DNA from: Richelia sinica FACHB-800
GTDB lineage: Bacteria; Cyanobacteriota; Cyanobacteriia; Cyanobacteriales; Nostocaceae
Length of the DNA stretch: 64,000 bases
Assembly: GCF_014698825.1 (NCBI RefSeq)
Contig: NZ_JACJTT010000027.1
Location: forward strand, 1 to 64,000
Direction of reading: 5' to 3'
The notes below the pieces were generated by a model. That model saw only the letters and a list, made by a program, of their open reading frames with translations. It made no database searches and had not been told where the DNA came from. This document shows, in pieces, positions 44,580 through 54,308 of the stretch; position 1 is the stretch's first letter, and every line of letters starts with the position of its first letter. A program made the position numbers and the translations under genes.

Positions 44580-44810
44580 ACCTAATTTAAAACTGCTGTT
44601 GTACAAAGAATAATGTTTAACAGAAAATGTACACCACTTAGCTAAAATGCCAAGGGTCAAACTATGATATTTTTCAATTCCTTTATATTTGAGGCAAGTT
44701 TTCAACTTTACCAGTTTTACTCATCCATGACGATGCTTAATTAATGACAAACAAGAATAGTAAAAATTCCTGTATCAAATAGCACGTATTGTTAAGCAAT
44801 AATTTATTTA

Positions 44811-45308
44811 ATGGAAAAGCGAATTTTAGGATTAGATCCTGGACTGGCAATATTAGGATTTGGGGCAATTACTTGCAGTCAAACGCCAGGAAAAAATTCC
44901 AGCACAACCGTTAAAATGCTGGACTATGGTGTAATTAGAACTTCGGCAGATGCGGAAATGGGCCAACGGCTATGCACGTTATTTGATGATTTACACACCC
45001 TGATTAAGGAAGTGGAACCAGATTTAGTGGCAATTGAAAAGTTTTTCTTTTACCGCATGGCAAATACTATTCTAGTGGCACAAGCACGAGGTGTCATGTT
45101 GTTAGTTTTGGGACAATGTGGTTTACCCTATGTGGAATTTACCCCTGCCCAAATTAAACTAGCCCTAACCAATTATGGCAATGCAGATAAGGCAGAAGTG
45201 CAAGATGCGGTAGCTAGGGAATTAGATTTAGATGAAATTCCCCGTCCAGATGATGCAGCGGATGCCCTCGCAGTCGCTTTGGCTGCTTACTATCAGGTAT
45301 ATATGTGA
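44811..45308 (+). CDS. ruvC: Holliday junction resolvase RuvC
   Basis: 165 residues with all four acidic catalytic positions visible: D9 (ILGLDPGL), the Glu of VAIEKFFF and the Asp pair in [14 protein letters not shown]. It cuts Holliday junctions symmetrically as part of RuvABC. It is divergent from the yvcK-like gene with a 230-base gap. No ruvA/B in view. Confidence 0.95.
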   Translation: MEKRILGLDPGLAILGFGAITCSQTPGKNSSTTVKMLDYGVIRTSADAEMGQRLCTLFDDLHTLIKEVEPDLVAIEKFFFYRMANTILVAQARGVMLLVLGQCGLPYVEFTPAQIKLALTNYGNADKAEVQDAVARELDLDEIPRPDDAADALAVALAAYYQVYM

Positions 45309-45479
45309 ATGAAGAGAATAGTTGGGTGAACTCAAGAATAATTAATTAAAAGGTTGGCTGTTGGCAAAAGACACTTAAGGGGACAAGCCGGAAATTACCA
45401 TTGCGTAAGTAATGTAATGTATAATTTATCTTAAAGACGTATTTAAGCGCAGTCTTATCAATACCCTCCTTTTAGTCAG

Positions 45480-47996
45480 ATGCAAAAAATTACACAGGCA
45501 TTAGTCAAGTGGTTACCTACTGGTGCTGGAGTTGGTGTAACAGGTCATTTTCTCCTTAACCATCAATGGACACAAGCTGTAATTTCCACCTTTTTAACTG
45601 CTATTTCCTCTATTTGGGTGAAGTTTAGCGGCGAATTTATGAAAGTCCTAGAAACCAAAGCAGAAGAAAAAGGTAAACAAACTGGAGAATGGGTTGCTCA
45701 GAAAGCAGACGATTTACCAAATCAATTGATCAAAAATCTGTCAGGATTTGAGAGCAAATATAAAAAATTATTAGTTGATTTTTATAATGACTATAAGGTA
45801 GAGGGTTTTAGAATTGGTTTGCCTGTCTTGGATTTAGAGGATGTATTTGTACCTTTAAAAGTTGAGACAGGTAATTTAGAAAATATTTCTGGTGCAATGG
45901 TTTCAACTAAACACACCAGTCAAAATTCAGAAAATCAAGAAATATGGGATTTTTTAGCAGCTATTTCCAAACAAGACAGTTATCGCTGCATGGCTGTGAT
46001 TGCTCCCCCTGGATATGGTAAAACAACTTTGCTCAAGCATTTGACTTTAACCTATGCCCAAAATGGTCATAAAAAATATAACGCACCACAATTTTTACCA
46101 GTTTTATTGTACCTGCGGGATATCCGGGAAGAAATTACCAGTCAACAACCTCCTGATTTACCAGAATTAATTATTAAACATCTGGAAAATCAACCTGCTT
46201 TTGCTGAACTCAACCCCCAAACAGATTGGTTTAATCAACAGTTAAAAAATGGCAAATGTCTAGTTATGTTGGATGGACTAGATGAAGTTGCTGATAGTCA
46301 TGAACGTTTACGGGTAAGTGATTGGGTAAATAAGCAAGTGGCTACTTATCGCCAAACTGCTTTTATTATTACTTCCCGTCCTTATGGTTATAGCAGTGCG
46401 CCGGTGGATGAGGTAGGAGTGATTTTGAAAGTTCTACCATTCACTTTAGAGCAGATGAAGCAATTTATTCATAGTTGGTATCTGCAAACAGAAATCAGAA
46501 GTCGCGCTGGTAAAAAGAATCAAGCTGTCAAAGCAGAAGCTGAGAAAAATGCCGCAGATTTAATTGATAGAATTATTAATAATCGTGCTATTGCTGATAT
46601 GGCAACAAATCCGCTTTTAGTGACGATGATTGCTACTGTTCATTATAGCGGTAGTGCCTTACCAGGAAGGAGGGTGGAACTTTATCAAAAAATTTGTGAT
46701 TTACTTTTGGGAACTCGACAAGCAGCAAAGAAAATTAAAGCACCTCTGACATCGGAGCAAAATAAATCAGTATTGCAAGTCTTAGCACTAGAATTGATGC
46801 GAAGGAAAACTCACACTTTTGCACCAACAGAGGTTGAGAATTTGATTGCTAAAGAACTGCAAACAATAGTTAATACCACAATCACACCAGGAGAATTTTT
46901 AGAACAAGTTAAAGATGTGAGTGGTTTAATAGTGGAAAGAGAACAAGGTTTATTTGAATTTGCTCATTTGAGTTTCCAGGAATATTTAGCTGCGTCTGAG
47001 GTAAAGGAGTTGCAGCAAGAACAAATATTAATTGATAACTTTGATAATTCTTGGTGGGCAGAAACAATTCGCCTTTATGCTGCTCAAAGTGATGCCACCA
47101 ATTTAATTCAAGCGTCGTTACAAAATCAAACTGTTGCTTCTTTAACTTTAGCTTATGACTGTTTGAAAGAAAGTAAGAAAGTAGAGCCACAAACACAGAT
47201 TCAACTTGAAAATATTCTCGAAACTGGTTTGGAATCACCTGACCTAGAAATTTATATAATAGCAGCACGGGTGAAATTATCAAGAAGGCTAAACACTTTA
47301 TTGAGAATTAATGAAACGCAAGAAATTGATCAGGGCTACATCACAATTGCAGAATATCAGTTATTTGACCTATTTGACTTCAAAGTAAAATATATTTCTC
47401 GTACTCAACCTGTTACGGGAATTAGTTTCCAAGCTGCTAATCGGTTTTGTACTTGGTTAAGCTTAAATTCTAATTTAAACAACAACCTAATTCGTTATAG
47501 ATTACCAACAGAAGTAGAAGCAAAACTGTATCCAGCAAGAGATGATAAACATCTTACTTGTTGGACTCAAGAAAACCGCACTGATGGGGAAGGAATTAGG
47601 GTTGTTAAAGACCAATGGCCAGAACAATACAGACAACTTTTAGAATATTTAGCTGCTGGAAATTGGCGCGAGGCGGATGAAGAAACAGCTAAAATGATGC
47701 TGAAGGTGGCTAATCGAGAAAGTCAACGCTACTTAGATGTTGAAGATATTGAAAAATTTCCCTGTTCTGACCTCCGCACCATTGACCAACTTTGGGTACA
47801 ATATAGTGATGGTCGCTTCGGTTTTAGTGTTCAAAAGCGTATCTATGAAGCACAGGGGAAAGACTGGGAAAAATTGTTGAGCGTATTAGGGCTAAGCGTA
47901 AATTATAGTATAAAAGCCCCGAAAGGGCACTTACCTTTTATATATAAACTTGATAAAACGCAAGCCACTAATCTTCTCTCGCGCAGAGACTTGTAA
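45480..47996 (+). CDS. NACHT NTPase fused to a partial FGE-like segment and a GUN4 domain
   Basis: 838 residues. An N-terminal region (about 1-140) has one or two hydrophobic stretches and a helical part. The NACHT domain (about 170-480) carries Walker A APPGYGKTT (about 175) and Walker B CLVMLDGLDEVAD (about 260), then ITSRPYGYS and a helical extension (FEFAHLSFQEYLAA). At about 640-690 a short formylglycine-enzyme-like segment appears (PVTGISFQAANRFCTWL, YRLPTEVEA). The last 130 residues are GUN4 (WREADEETAKMML, FPCSDLRTIDQLW, GRFGFSVQKRIY), a tetrapyrrole-binding fold. This is a STAND/NLR-type protein. Possible roles are stress signalling or phage defence; unproven. Confidence 0.85.
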   Translation: MQKITQALVKWLPTGAGVGVTGHFLLNHQWTQAVISTFLTAISSIWVKFSGEFMKVLETKAEEKGKQTGEWVAQKADDLPNQLIKNLSGFESKYKKLLVDFYNDYKVEGFRIGLPVLDLEDVFVPLKVETGNLENISGAMVSTKHTSQNSENQEIWDFLAAISKQDSYRCMAVIAPPGYGKTTLLKHLTLTYAQNGHKKYNAPQFLPVLLYLRDIREEITSQQPPDLPELIIKHLENQPAFAELNPQTDWFNQQLKNGKCLVMLDGLDEVADSHERLRVSDWVNKQVATYRQTAFIITSRPYGYSSAPVDEVGVILKVLPFTLEQMKQFIHSWYLQTEIRSRAGKKNQAVKAEAEKNAADLIDRIINNRAIADMATNPLLVTMIATVHYSGSALPGRRVELYQKICDLLLGTRQAAKKIKAPLTSEQNKSVLQVLALELMRRKTHTFAPTEVENLIAKELQTIVNTTITPGEFLEQVKDVSGLIVEREQGLFEFAHLSFQEYLAASEVKELQQEQILIDNFDNSWWAETIRLYAAQSDATNLIQASLQNQTVASLTLAYDCLKESKKVEPQTQIQLENILETGLESPDLEIYIIAARVKLSRRLNTLLRINETQEIDQGYITIAEYQLFDLFDFKVKYISRTQPVTGISFQAANRFCTWLSLNSNLNNNLIRYRLPTEVEAKLYPARDDKHLTCWTQENRTDGEGIRVVKDQWPEQYRQLLEYLAAGNWREADEETAKMMLKVANRESQRYLDVEDIEKFPCSDLRTIDQLWVQYSDGRFGFSVQKRIYEAQGKDWEKLLSVLGLSVNYSIKAPKGHLPFIYKLDKTQATNLLSRRDL

Positions 47997-48309
47997 ATTG
48001 TAAGCTATAAAGCTTTCAGCCAATCATAAACATTTCTTATTTCCTCCTTGCCTACGAATTGTCAAGGTTTACCGGTTATCGATACCTGGCACTCCCTCCC
48101 AGGCTGTTGATAGCAATTCGCCATAAAAATCTATCAGCCACTGCCCGAATTGCTGGGTCTGTTGCTTCCCTGTTCAAGGTAAATTCATTTGTTCTGGTGA
48201 TGTCTTCTTTTTATGAGAATAGCTTTAGTTAAACTGACCACTGACCCTCAGATTGGGATAGAGTATTTTTTGTGCCTACTTTAAAAGATCCCACCTTATG
48301 GAGACTGTA
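47997..48309. other. Intergenic region before the thioredoxin gene
   Basis: About 310 bases without a gene. Two CTGACCA-type heptamers occur near 48236-48249, related to the STRR at 48748. It should contain the thioredoxin promoter. Confidence 0.45.
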
Positions 48310-48645
48310 ATGAGTAAGGGTGTAATCACCATCACTGATGCTGAGTTTGAAACTGAGGTGTTGACAGCCGAGGAGCCTGTTTTAGTTTATTTTTGGGCTT
48401 CCTGGTGTGGGCCTTGCCAATTAATGTCGCCAGTAATTAATTATGCTGCCACAACTTACGGCGATCGCTTGAAAGTTGTGAAAATGGAAGTTGACCCTAA
48501 TCCCATTACTGTTAAACAGTATCAGGTAGAAGGTGTACCAGCCCTCAGATTAATTAACAAAAATCAACTTTTGGCATCCACGGAAGGTGTTATTGCCAAA
48601 GATAAACTACTCAAAATTCTTGATGAACATTTGAGTGTTAATTAG
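48310..48645 (+). CDS. Thioredoxin-like protein
   Basis: 111 residues of thioredoxin fold with the active site WASWCGPCQ and the cis-proline loop VEGVPALRL. The ATG at 48310 is preferred over one at 48298 because GGAG lies 6 bases before it. The sequence around the active site is canonical, so it should be an active disulfide reductase. The C-terminal half differs from standard TrxA (MEVDPNPITVKQYQVEG), which fits the thioredoxin variants common in Nostocales. Confidence 0.9.
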   Translation: MSKGVITITDAEFETEVLTAEEPVLVYFWASWCGPCQLMSPVINYAATTYGDRLKVVKMEVDPNPITVKQYQVEGVPALRLINKNQLLASTEGVIAKDKLLKILDEHLSVN

Positions 48646-48747
48646 TAATTTCTGCTTCGTAATTCGTAATTGCAATCATAATAAAAAATTATGAATTACG
48701 ACTTCCTCATTTGGCGGCGTAATTTTGCGGTTAGTAGCAGTGAATCA

Positions 48748-48775
48748 CCACTGACCACTGACCACTGACCATTGA
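48748..48775. repeat. Heptanucleotide STRR (CCACTGA)4
   Basis: Three exact CCACTGA units and one CCATTGA, ending three bases before the ATG of the aminotransferase gene. It therefore occupies the position where a ribosome-binding site would normally be. Confidence 0.85.
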
Positions 48776-48778
48776 CTA

Positions 48779-49972
48779 ATGAAAAAAATGCAATTTGCCC
48801 AGCGTTTACAACCTCTACAAGCTAACGTATTTGCGGATATGGATGTGGCTAAGGCTTTGGCTTTAGCTGCGGGACGAGAATTGATAGATTTATCTTTGGG
48901 GTCTTCCGATTTGCCGGCTCAACCCCACGTATTAGATGCGATCGCTAAATCTCTTTATGATCCTACCACCCATGGTTATCTACTGTTTCGGGGCACACAG
49001 GGATTTCGGGAAGCTGCGGCCCAATGGTATGAACAAAAGTTTGGTATTGCCGTTGACCCAGAAACTGAAGTATTACCGTTAATTGGTTCTCAGGAAGGAA
49101 CGGCTCATTTACCATTAGCAATTCTCAATCCTGGGGATTTTGCCTTATTATTAGACCCTGGTTATCCTTCCCATGCAGGTGGTGTTTATTTAGCGAATGG
49201 GCAAATTTACCCAATGCCACTAAGGGCAGAAAATAATTTTCTCCCAGTTTTTGCTGACATTCCGGCCGCAGTCATAGCAAAATCACGGTTGATGGTACTG
49301 AGTTATCCCCATAATCCTACCAGTGCGATCGCTCCTTTATCCTTCTTCCAAGAAGCAGTTGCTTTTTGTCAACAACATAACATTGTGTTAGTCCATGACT
49401 TCCCCTATGTAGATTTAGTCTTTGAAGAAGCCACCTCCCCTCATCAATCTCTGGTGCCATCAATTTTGCAAGCAGACCCAGAAAGAAGCGTTTCTATAGA
49501 ATTTTTCACCCTCTCTAAGTCCTACAACATGGGTGGATTCCGCATTGGCTATGCTATCGGTAATGCTCAATTAATTAAAGCCTTAAGGCAAATTAAAGCC
49601 ACAGTAGATTTTAATCAGTATCTAGGTATTTTACACGGGGCGATCGCTGCACTCACAGGCCCCCAAGATGGTGTAAAAACTGCCGTTTCTACCTTCCGTC
49701 AACGTCGAGATGCTTTTATTCATGCCTTACACCAAATCGGTTGGAACGTCCCCACACCAGAAGCCACTATGTACATCTGGGCAAAATTACCTGAGCCTTG
49801 GAGTCAAAATTCTATCAAATTTTGTACTGAATTAGTGAAACAAACTGGTGTAGCAGCTTCTCCCGGTGCTGGTTTTGGCGAGGCAGGAGAAGGTTATGTG
49901 CGGTTTGCTTTAGTACAGGAACCAGAAGTATTAAAAATTGCTGTCGAGCGTATCGCTCAATTTTGGAAATAA
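48779..49972 (+). CDS. Class I/II PLP aminotransferase (LL-DAP / aspartate aminotransferase-like)
   Basis: 397 residues of fold-type I. It has LIGSQEGTAHLPLAILNPGD, then DPGYPSH, LSYPHNPTSAIA (substrate-binding Asn) and the PLP lysine in SKSYNMGGFRIGYA. The pattern is that of the DapL/aspartate aminotransferase branch; the exact donor is uncertain. Start at 48779 or three codons later. An STRR sits directly upstream, and no Shine-Dalgarno is visible. Confidence 0.88.
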   Translation: MKKMQFAQRLQPLQANVFADMDVAKALALAAGRELIDLSLGSSDLPAQPHVLDAIAKSLYDPTTHGYLLFRGTQGFREAAAQWYEQKFGIAVDPETEVLPLIGSQEGTAHLPLAILNPGDFALLLDPGYPSHAGGVYLANGQIYPMPLRAENNFLPVFADIPAAVIAKSRLMVLSYPHNPTSAIAPLSFFQEAVAFCQQHNIVLVHDFPYVDLVFEEATSPHQSLVPSILQADPERSVSIEFFTLSKSYNMGGFRIGYAIGNAQLIKALRQIKATVDFNQYLGILHGAIAALTGPQDGVKTAVSTFRQRRDAFIHALHQIGWNVPTPEATMYIWAKLPEPWSQNSIKFCTELVKQTGVAASPGAGFGEAGEGYVRFALVQEPEVLKIAVERIAQFWK

Positions 49973-50316
49973 TTTTACAAAGTTTGTATTTTTCAGGAAT
50001 TGATGTTGTGGAAATTGTTTAACTCTCCATTAGCTATGACTGCTGATTATTTTCGCTGAATTCGGTAATTTTACGTAGAAATCTATGCAACCCTTGCTCA
50101 GGGGTTAGTAAAAAAAACACAGTAACTTTATGCAAAAAACTGTGTTATTTGCGTAGACTATATATGTATGGTCAAATGCTTAATCAGGGAAAAATAAGGC
50201 TAGTGCTAGTTAGTATTAGCAACAGTATTGCTAAGGAACTTCACGTCCGTATTCCATGTCAATTGAATACAAGGCAAATTATTAAACTTCATTTCCACAC
50301 TCATAAATACTGTAAA
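49973..50316. other. Intergenic region before the PEP-CTERM gene
   Basis: About 340 bases. A 7-bp stem (AACACAG 50116-50122 / CTGTGTT 50140-50146) with an A/T-rich surround may end the aminotransferase transcript. An open frame that extends upstream of the PEP-CTERM start carries no signal-like sequence and is treated as non-coding. Confidence 0.4.
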
Positions 50317-51243
50317 ATGAAAACAACTGTAGGAAAATTATTGATTGGTGCGTCAATGGCCATTGGCGTAAGTGCGATCGTATCTACTCCAGCCCAAGCA
50401 GGTAGTTTAACTGGTGCTACTATTGGTGGTAGTGCCTCATCTGATTACTACGTTTATGGTGTTCTTGGTAATAACACTGTGCTGATTCCTAGCAATCCAG
50501 CAAATGCACAAAGCGTGCTAGATGGTAATGCGGCTAGTCCTACTGGTAATGTCGAATTAAGAGCCAGTAGCGAAACAGTAGGTTTTGACTTCAGTAAAAA
50601 TACCACATTATCAGGACAGATTGGTGGAAAAAATATCACTCTCAGTAGCTTAGTTCTTTCTGACTGGACTAGCCTCTACAAAAACACAGGTAAAACCTTT
50701 GGTCAATACTGGTTTGATTCTGCCCTAACAGCTAATGGGTTCGGAAGTTTAGTTGGAACTACCATTGGTACAGGGTTTTTCAATGCTTTTCAAGCCAATG
50801 GTGGTTTTCAAAGATTTAGCGATCCCAATATTTCCTACGTCAACCAAGATGACTCAACTGGATTAATTCGTATTGGGTTAGCAGGGCACTCTAATGCTAC
50901 ACCCTTACTACTACCGTATTATGATCTTTACGTTAACAGCTTACCAAATAGTCTGTTAAAAACAGCTGCATCAAATTTGAGGACTTCCTTAGCCAACTCA
51001 ACTACTAAAGCTAGTGAAATAGTTAAATACAGTTACAATAATACAACTGACTATTTGTTTAGCTTTGATGGTACACCATCGGGGCTAGTTGCATCTGATG
51101 GATTCTCCCACAATGCTAACTACGAAGTCACTATCGACGGTATACCTCCTGAAAAAGTACCAGAACCTTCTGTGATGTTAGGTGCGTTGGGTGTTGTTGG
51201 TATGTTTGCTGCACAACGCAAGCTGAAAAAAGCTGCCGTTTAA
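50317..51243 (+). CDS. PEP-CTERM sorting-signal exported protein
   Basis: 308 residues from the ATG at 50317, chosen because a clean signal peptide starts there (KTTVGKLLIGASMAIGVSA, cleavage near TPAQA-GS). The mature part is Ser/Gly/Asn-rich and beta-like. The C-terminus has the sorting signal VPEPSVMLGALGVVGMF followed by basic residues (QRKLKK). Exosortase would cleave at PEP and release or anchor it at the surface. No exosortase gene is in the window. Confidence 0.85.
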   Translation: MKTTVGKLLIGASMAIGVSAIVSTPAQAGSLTGATIGGSASSDYYVYGVLGNNTVLIPSNPANAQSVLDGNAASPTGNVELRASSETVGFDFSKNTTLSGQIGGKNITLSSLVLSDWTSLYKNTGKTFGQYWFDSALTANGFGSLVGTTIGTGFFNAFQANGGFQRFSDPNISYVNQDDSTGLIRIGLAGHSNATPLLLPYYDLYVNSLPNSLLKTAASNLRTSLANSTTKASEIVKYSYNNTTDYLFSFDGTPSGLVASDGFSHNANYEVTIDGIPPEKVPEPSVMLGALGVVGMFAAQRKLKKAAV

Positions 51244-51264
51244 GATTCTAAAATACAAAATCAT

Positions 51265-51290
51265 GGTAGGGGTTTAGCATTGCTAAACCC
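51265..51290. repeat. 26-bp dispersed palindromic repeat, copy 2
   Basis: Exact reverse complement of 189-214. It lies 22 bases after the PEP-CTERM stop, followed by a T-rich stretch, so it may act as that gene's terminator. Confidence 0.75.
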
Positions 51291-51374
51291 TATTGTTTGT
51301 TTGATGCCAGGCAATTTCCCAGAAATTTTTTAAAATAAAGAAGGGTATATTTGGGAAATTACGTAACTTTAGCA

Positions 51375-53252
51375 GTGACTATATCTTCATCATCAGTACC
51401 ACTATATAAAAATCCAGAACGCTTAGAAAACCGCTTAGGAGAAATTCCCCCGGAACCAGGGGTTTATTTAATGCGGGATGGGAGCGATCGCATTATATAT
51501 ATAGGTAAGTCTCGTAAGTTGCGTTCTCGTGTCCGTTCCTATTTCCGGGACTCCACCAACAAAACTGAACGCATCAACACTATGGTGAAGTTGGTGACAG
51601 AAATCGAGTTTATTGTCACCGATACGGAAGCAGAAGCTTTAGCACTAGAAGCCAATTTAATCAAACAGCATCAACCATATTTTAATGTTTTACTCAAGGA
51701 TGATAAAAAATATCCTTATCTGTGCATTACCTGGTCAGAGGAATATCCCCGCATTTACATTACCCGCAAGCGTCAGTTGGGGAATGAAAAAGATAAATAT
51801 TATGGACCATACACCGATTCTGGCTTACTACGGGAGATTCTGCATTTATCTAAACGGATTTTTACTCTCCGTCAACGACCACAACCTTTGTTTAAAGACC
51901 GTCCCTGTTTAAATTATGATATTGGTCGTTGTCCTGGTGTGTGTCAAAAATTGATTTCTCCTGAAGAATATCGGCAAATTGTCCAAAAGGTGGCCATGGT
52001 ATTTCAGGGAAGAACCCAGGAATTAATTGATATTTTGACAGAACAGATGCAAGTTGCTGCGGAAGCTTTAAATTTTGAATCTGCTGCGCGAATTCGTGAC
52101 CAAATTAATGGCTTAAAATCTCTGACGGCACAGCAAAAGGTATCTTTACCTGATGATACTGTATCACGGGATGCGATCGCCCTCTCTACCGACGAGCAAC
52201 ATGCTTGTATTCAATTATTTCAAATTCGTGCAGGTCAGTTAGTCGGACGTTTAGCCTTTGTTGCTGATGCTCTAGCTGAACCTGGAGCTATTTTACAACG
52301 AGTTTTAGAAGAACATTACCAAACTGCTGATAGCGTAGAAATTCCTACAGAGATTTTGGTGCAGCATGAGTTAGCAGATAGCGAGATTTTGGCAGATGTG
52401 CTAACTCAGCGTAAGGGGAGAAAGGTGACAATTGTTGCTCCTCAACGCCAAGCTAAGGCAGAATTAATAGAAATGGTAGAGCGTAACGCCCAATATGAGT
52501 TACAAAGAATGCAAAAATTGGGTAATGCTAACCAAGAATCTTTGCAAGATTTAACTGCTATTCTCGATTTACCTGACTTACCCCATCGCATTGAAGGTTA
52601 CGATATTTCCCATATTCAAGGTTCTAATGCGGTAGCTTCCCAAGTGGTGTTTATTGACGGTATACCTGCAAAGCAACATTATCGTCACTACAAAATCAAA
52701 AATCCCCATGTCACTATTGGTCATTCTGATGATTTTGCTAGTTTAGCGGAAGTTATCCAGCGTCGGTTTCGCAAGTATGGAGAAGAACCGCAACTATCAC
52801 GGGTAGATAATCCTGACTGGCCAGATTTAATTATGATTGATGGTGGTAAAGGTCAATTATCTTCTGTGGTTGCAGTTTTGCAGGAAATGAACTTGCTAGA
52901 AGATTTGCGGGTAGTCAGTTTAGCGAAGAAACGAGAGGAAATCTTTTTACCAGGAGAGTCACAACCATTAGCAACAGACCCAGAACAACCGGGAGTACAG
53001 TTATTGCGACGGTTGCGAGATGAAGCACATAGATTTGCGGTGAGCTTCCATCGTCAACAAAGAAGTGATAAACTCAAGCGATCGCGTCTTGATGAAATAC
53101 CAGGTTTAGGTCATCATCGGCAAAAGTTGCTTTTAGGTCATTTTCGCTCACTTGATTATATTCGCCAAGCCACACCTACACAATTAGCGGAAGTTCCCGG
53201 TATTGGTCCAAGGTTAGCTCAAGATATCTATGATTATTTTCATCCCAGTTGA
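51375..53252 (+). CDS. uvrC: UvrABC nuclease subunit C
   Basis: About 625 residues from a GTG at 51375 (an in-frame TTG at 51351 is the alternative; there is no ATG near). The N-terminal GIY-YIG nuclease ([26 protein letters not shown]), a Cys-containing linker ([14 protein letters not shown]), the UVR motif ([10 protein letters not shown]), the C-terminal endonuclease ([25 protein letters not shown]) and helix-hairpin-helix pairs ([21 protein letters not shown]) are all present. It makes both incisions in nucleotide excision repair. Full length. Confidence 0.94.
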   Translation: MTISSSSVPLYKNPERLENRLGEIPPEPGVYLMRDGSDRIIYIGKSRKLRSRVRSYFRDSTNKTERINTMVKLVTEIEFIVTDTEAEALALEANLIKQHQPYFNVLLKDDKKYPYLCITWSEEYPRIYITRKRQLGNEKDKYYGPYTDSGLLREILHLSKRIFTLRQRPQPLFKDRPCLNYDIGRCPGVCQKLISPEEYRQIVQKVAMVFQGRTQELIDILTEQMQVAAEALNFESAARIRDQINGLKSLTAQQKVSLPDDTVSRDAIALSTDEQHACIQLFQIRAGQLVGRLAFVADALAEPGAILQRVLEEHYQTADSVEIPTEILVQHELADSEILADVLTQRKGRKVTIVAPQRQAKAELIEMVERNAQYELQRMQKLGNANQESLQDLTAILDLPDLPHRIEGYDISHIQGSNAVASQVVFIDGIPAKQHYRHYKIKNPHVTIGHSDDFASLAEVIQRRFRKYGEEPQLSRVDNPDWPDLIMIDGGKGQLSSVVAVLQEMNLLEDLRVVSLAKKREEIFLPGESQPLATDPEQPGVQLLRRLRDEAHRFAVSFHRQQRSDKLKRSRLDEIPGLGHHRQKLLLGHFRSLDYIRQATPTQLAEVPGIGPRLAQDIYDYFHPS

Positions 53253-53322
53253 AAATACATCATTCAACCTATCTCAGGTTAATCAATTAGCTTTGAAATT
53301 TTTTTTAAATACTGCTAGCAAG

Positions 53323-53354
53323 GAAAAAAGACCCATAAATACGTAATGGGTCTT
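53323..53354 (-). terminator. Terminator of the ssu operon
   Basis: A perfect 9-bp stem (AAGACCCAT / ATGGGTCTT). Read on the minus strand it is followed by a run of T (the A tract at 53324-53329). It lies 28 bases past the permease stop codon. Confidence 0.8.
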
Positions 53355-53381
53355 GGATACGCACCTCAAATCTAATATTTA

Positions 53382-54272
53382 TTACTTGGCGTAATTGGGG
53401 TTCCATTGTAACCAATAACTTTCAAGACTTCTAGCAATCACATCAGCTAATTTACCAAACATTGCATATAGCAAAATACTCAAAACAACCACATCTGTTT
53501 GCATAAATTCTCTAGCGTTCATAGCCATATAGCCAATACCGGAATCAGCCGCAATAGTTTCTGCAACGATGAGTGTTAGCCACATAATTCCTAAAGAAAA
53601 GCGCACACCTACTAAAATAGAAGATAAGGCTCCAGGTAAAATAATTCGCCAAAATAAACCCCAGGTATTCAAACCATAAATTTTCCCCATTTCTATTAAG
53701 CCCTGGTCTACGTTACGAATGCCATGGAAGGTATTGATATAGAGGGGAAACATCACACCTAAAGATACTAAAAATAATCTTGCTTCATCTCCAATACCAA
53801 ACCACAAAATCACCAAGGGAATTAATGCTAAATTGGGGATATTTCTCAACATTTGAATTGAGGTATCTAATAATTTTTCGGCAATGGGTGAAATCCCATT
53901 AATCAAACCTAATGTGAAACCAATACTACCACCTACAATGAAGCCAGAAATAGCCCTTGCCGCACTAATCCCAATGTTTTTAAATAATTCTCCTGTTTGT
54001 GCTAAATGAATTGCCGCATTTACTACACTGAAGGGAGCAGGTAAAATTCTGGTGGGAATAATGCCTATACTAGAAAGTAATTGCCAAACCAGGATAATTG
54101 TAAATGGTACAATCCAAGGAATAAAACTTTGTATATAACGATTTTTAAATAGCTGCTTATAAAATTTACCTTTTTTCATTTTCGATTTAGATGAGAAATT
54201 GACAGAACTTGATGATATTGATTTCATAGAATTAGGTGGTGTTATTTCTACAAAATAGTTGAAAAGTTTCAA
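53382..54272 (-). CDS. ssuC: ABC transporter permease, aliphatic sulfonate/taurine type (SsuC/TauC-like)
   Basis: 296 residues. After a variable, Ser/Lys-rich N-terminal 35 residues it has about six membrane segments and the EAA loop characteristic of BPD permeases (EMGKIYGLNTWGLFWRIILPGALSSILVGV). Last gene of ssuB-ssuA-tauD-ssuC, 36 bases after tauD. Probable membrane channel for sulfonate uptake. Substrate class inferred from TauD and the SsuA-type binding protein. Confidence 0.88.
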   Translation of the reverse strand: MKLFNYFVEITPPNSMKSISSSSVNFSSKSKMKKGKFYKQLFKNRYIQSFIPWIVPFTIILVWQLLSSIGIIPTRILPAPFSVVNAAIHLAQTGELFKNIGISAARAISGFIVGGSIGFTLGLINGISPIAEKLLDTSIQMLRNIPNLALIPLVILWFGIGDEARLFLVSLGVMFPLYINTFHGIRNVDQGLIEMGKIYGLNTWGLFWRIILPGALSSILVGVRFSLGIMWLTLIVAETIAADSGIGYMAMNAREFMQTDVVVLSILLYAMFGKLADVIARSLESYWLQWNPNYAK

Positions 54273-54308
54273 TTAGCGAAACTTTTCAACCATAACCTTA
54301 AAAATTTA

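Noticed and set aside
50149-50316. 56-residue N-terminal extension of the PEP-CTERM protein
   Set aside because: The internal ATG at 50317 begins a textbook signal peptide; the upstream part would bury it.
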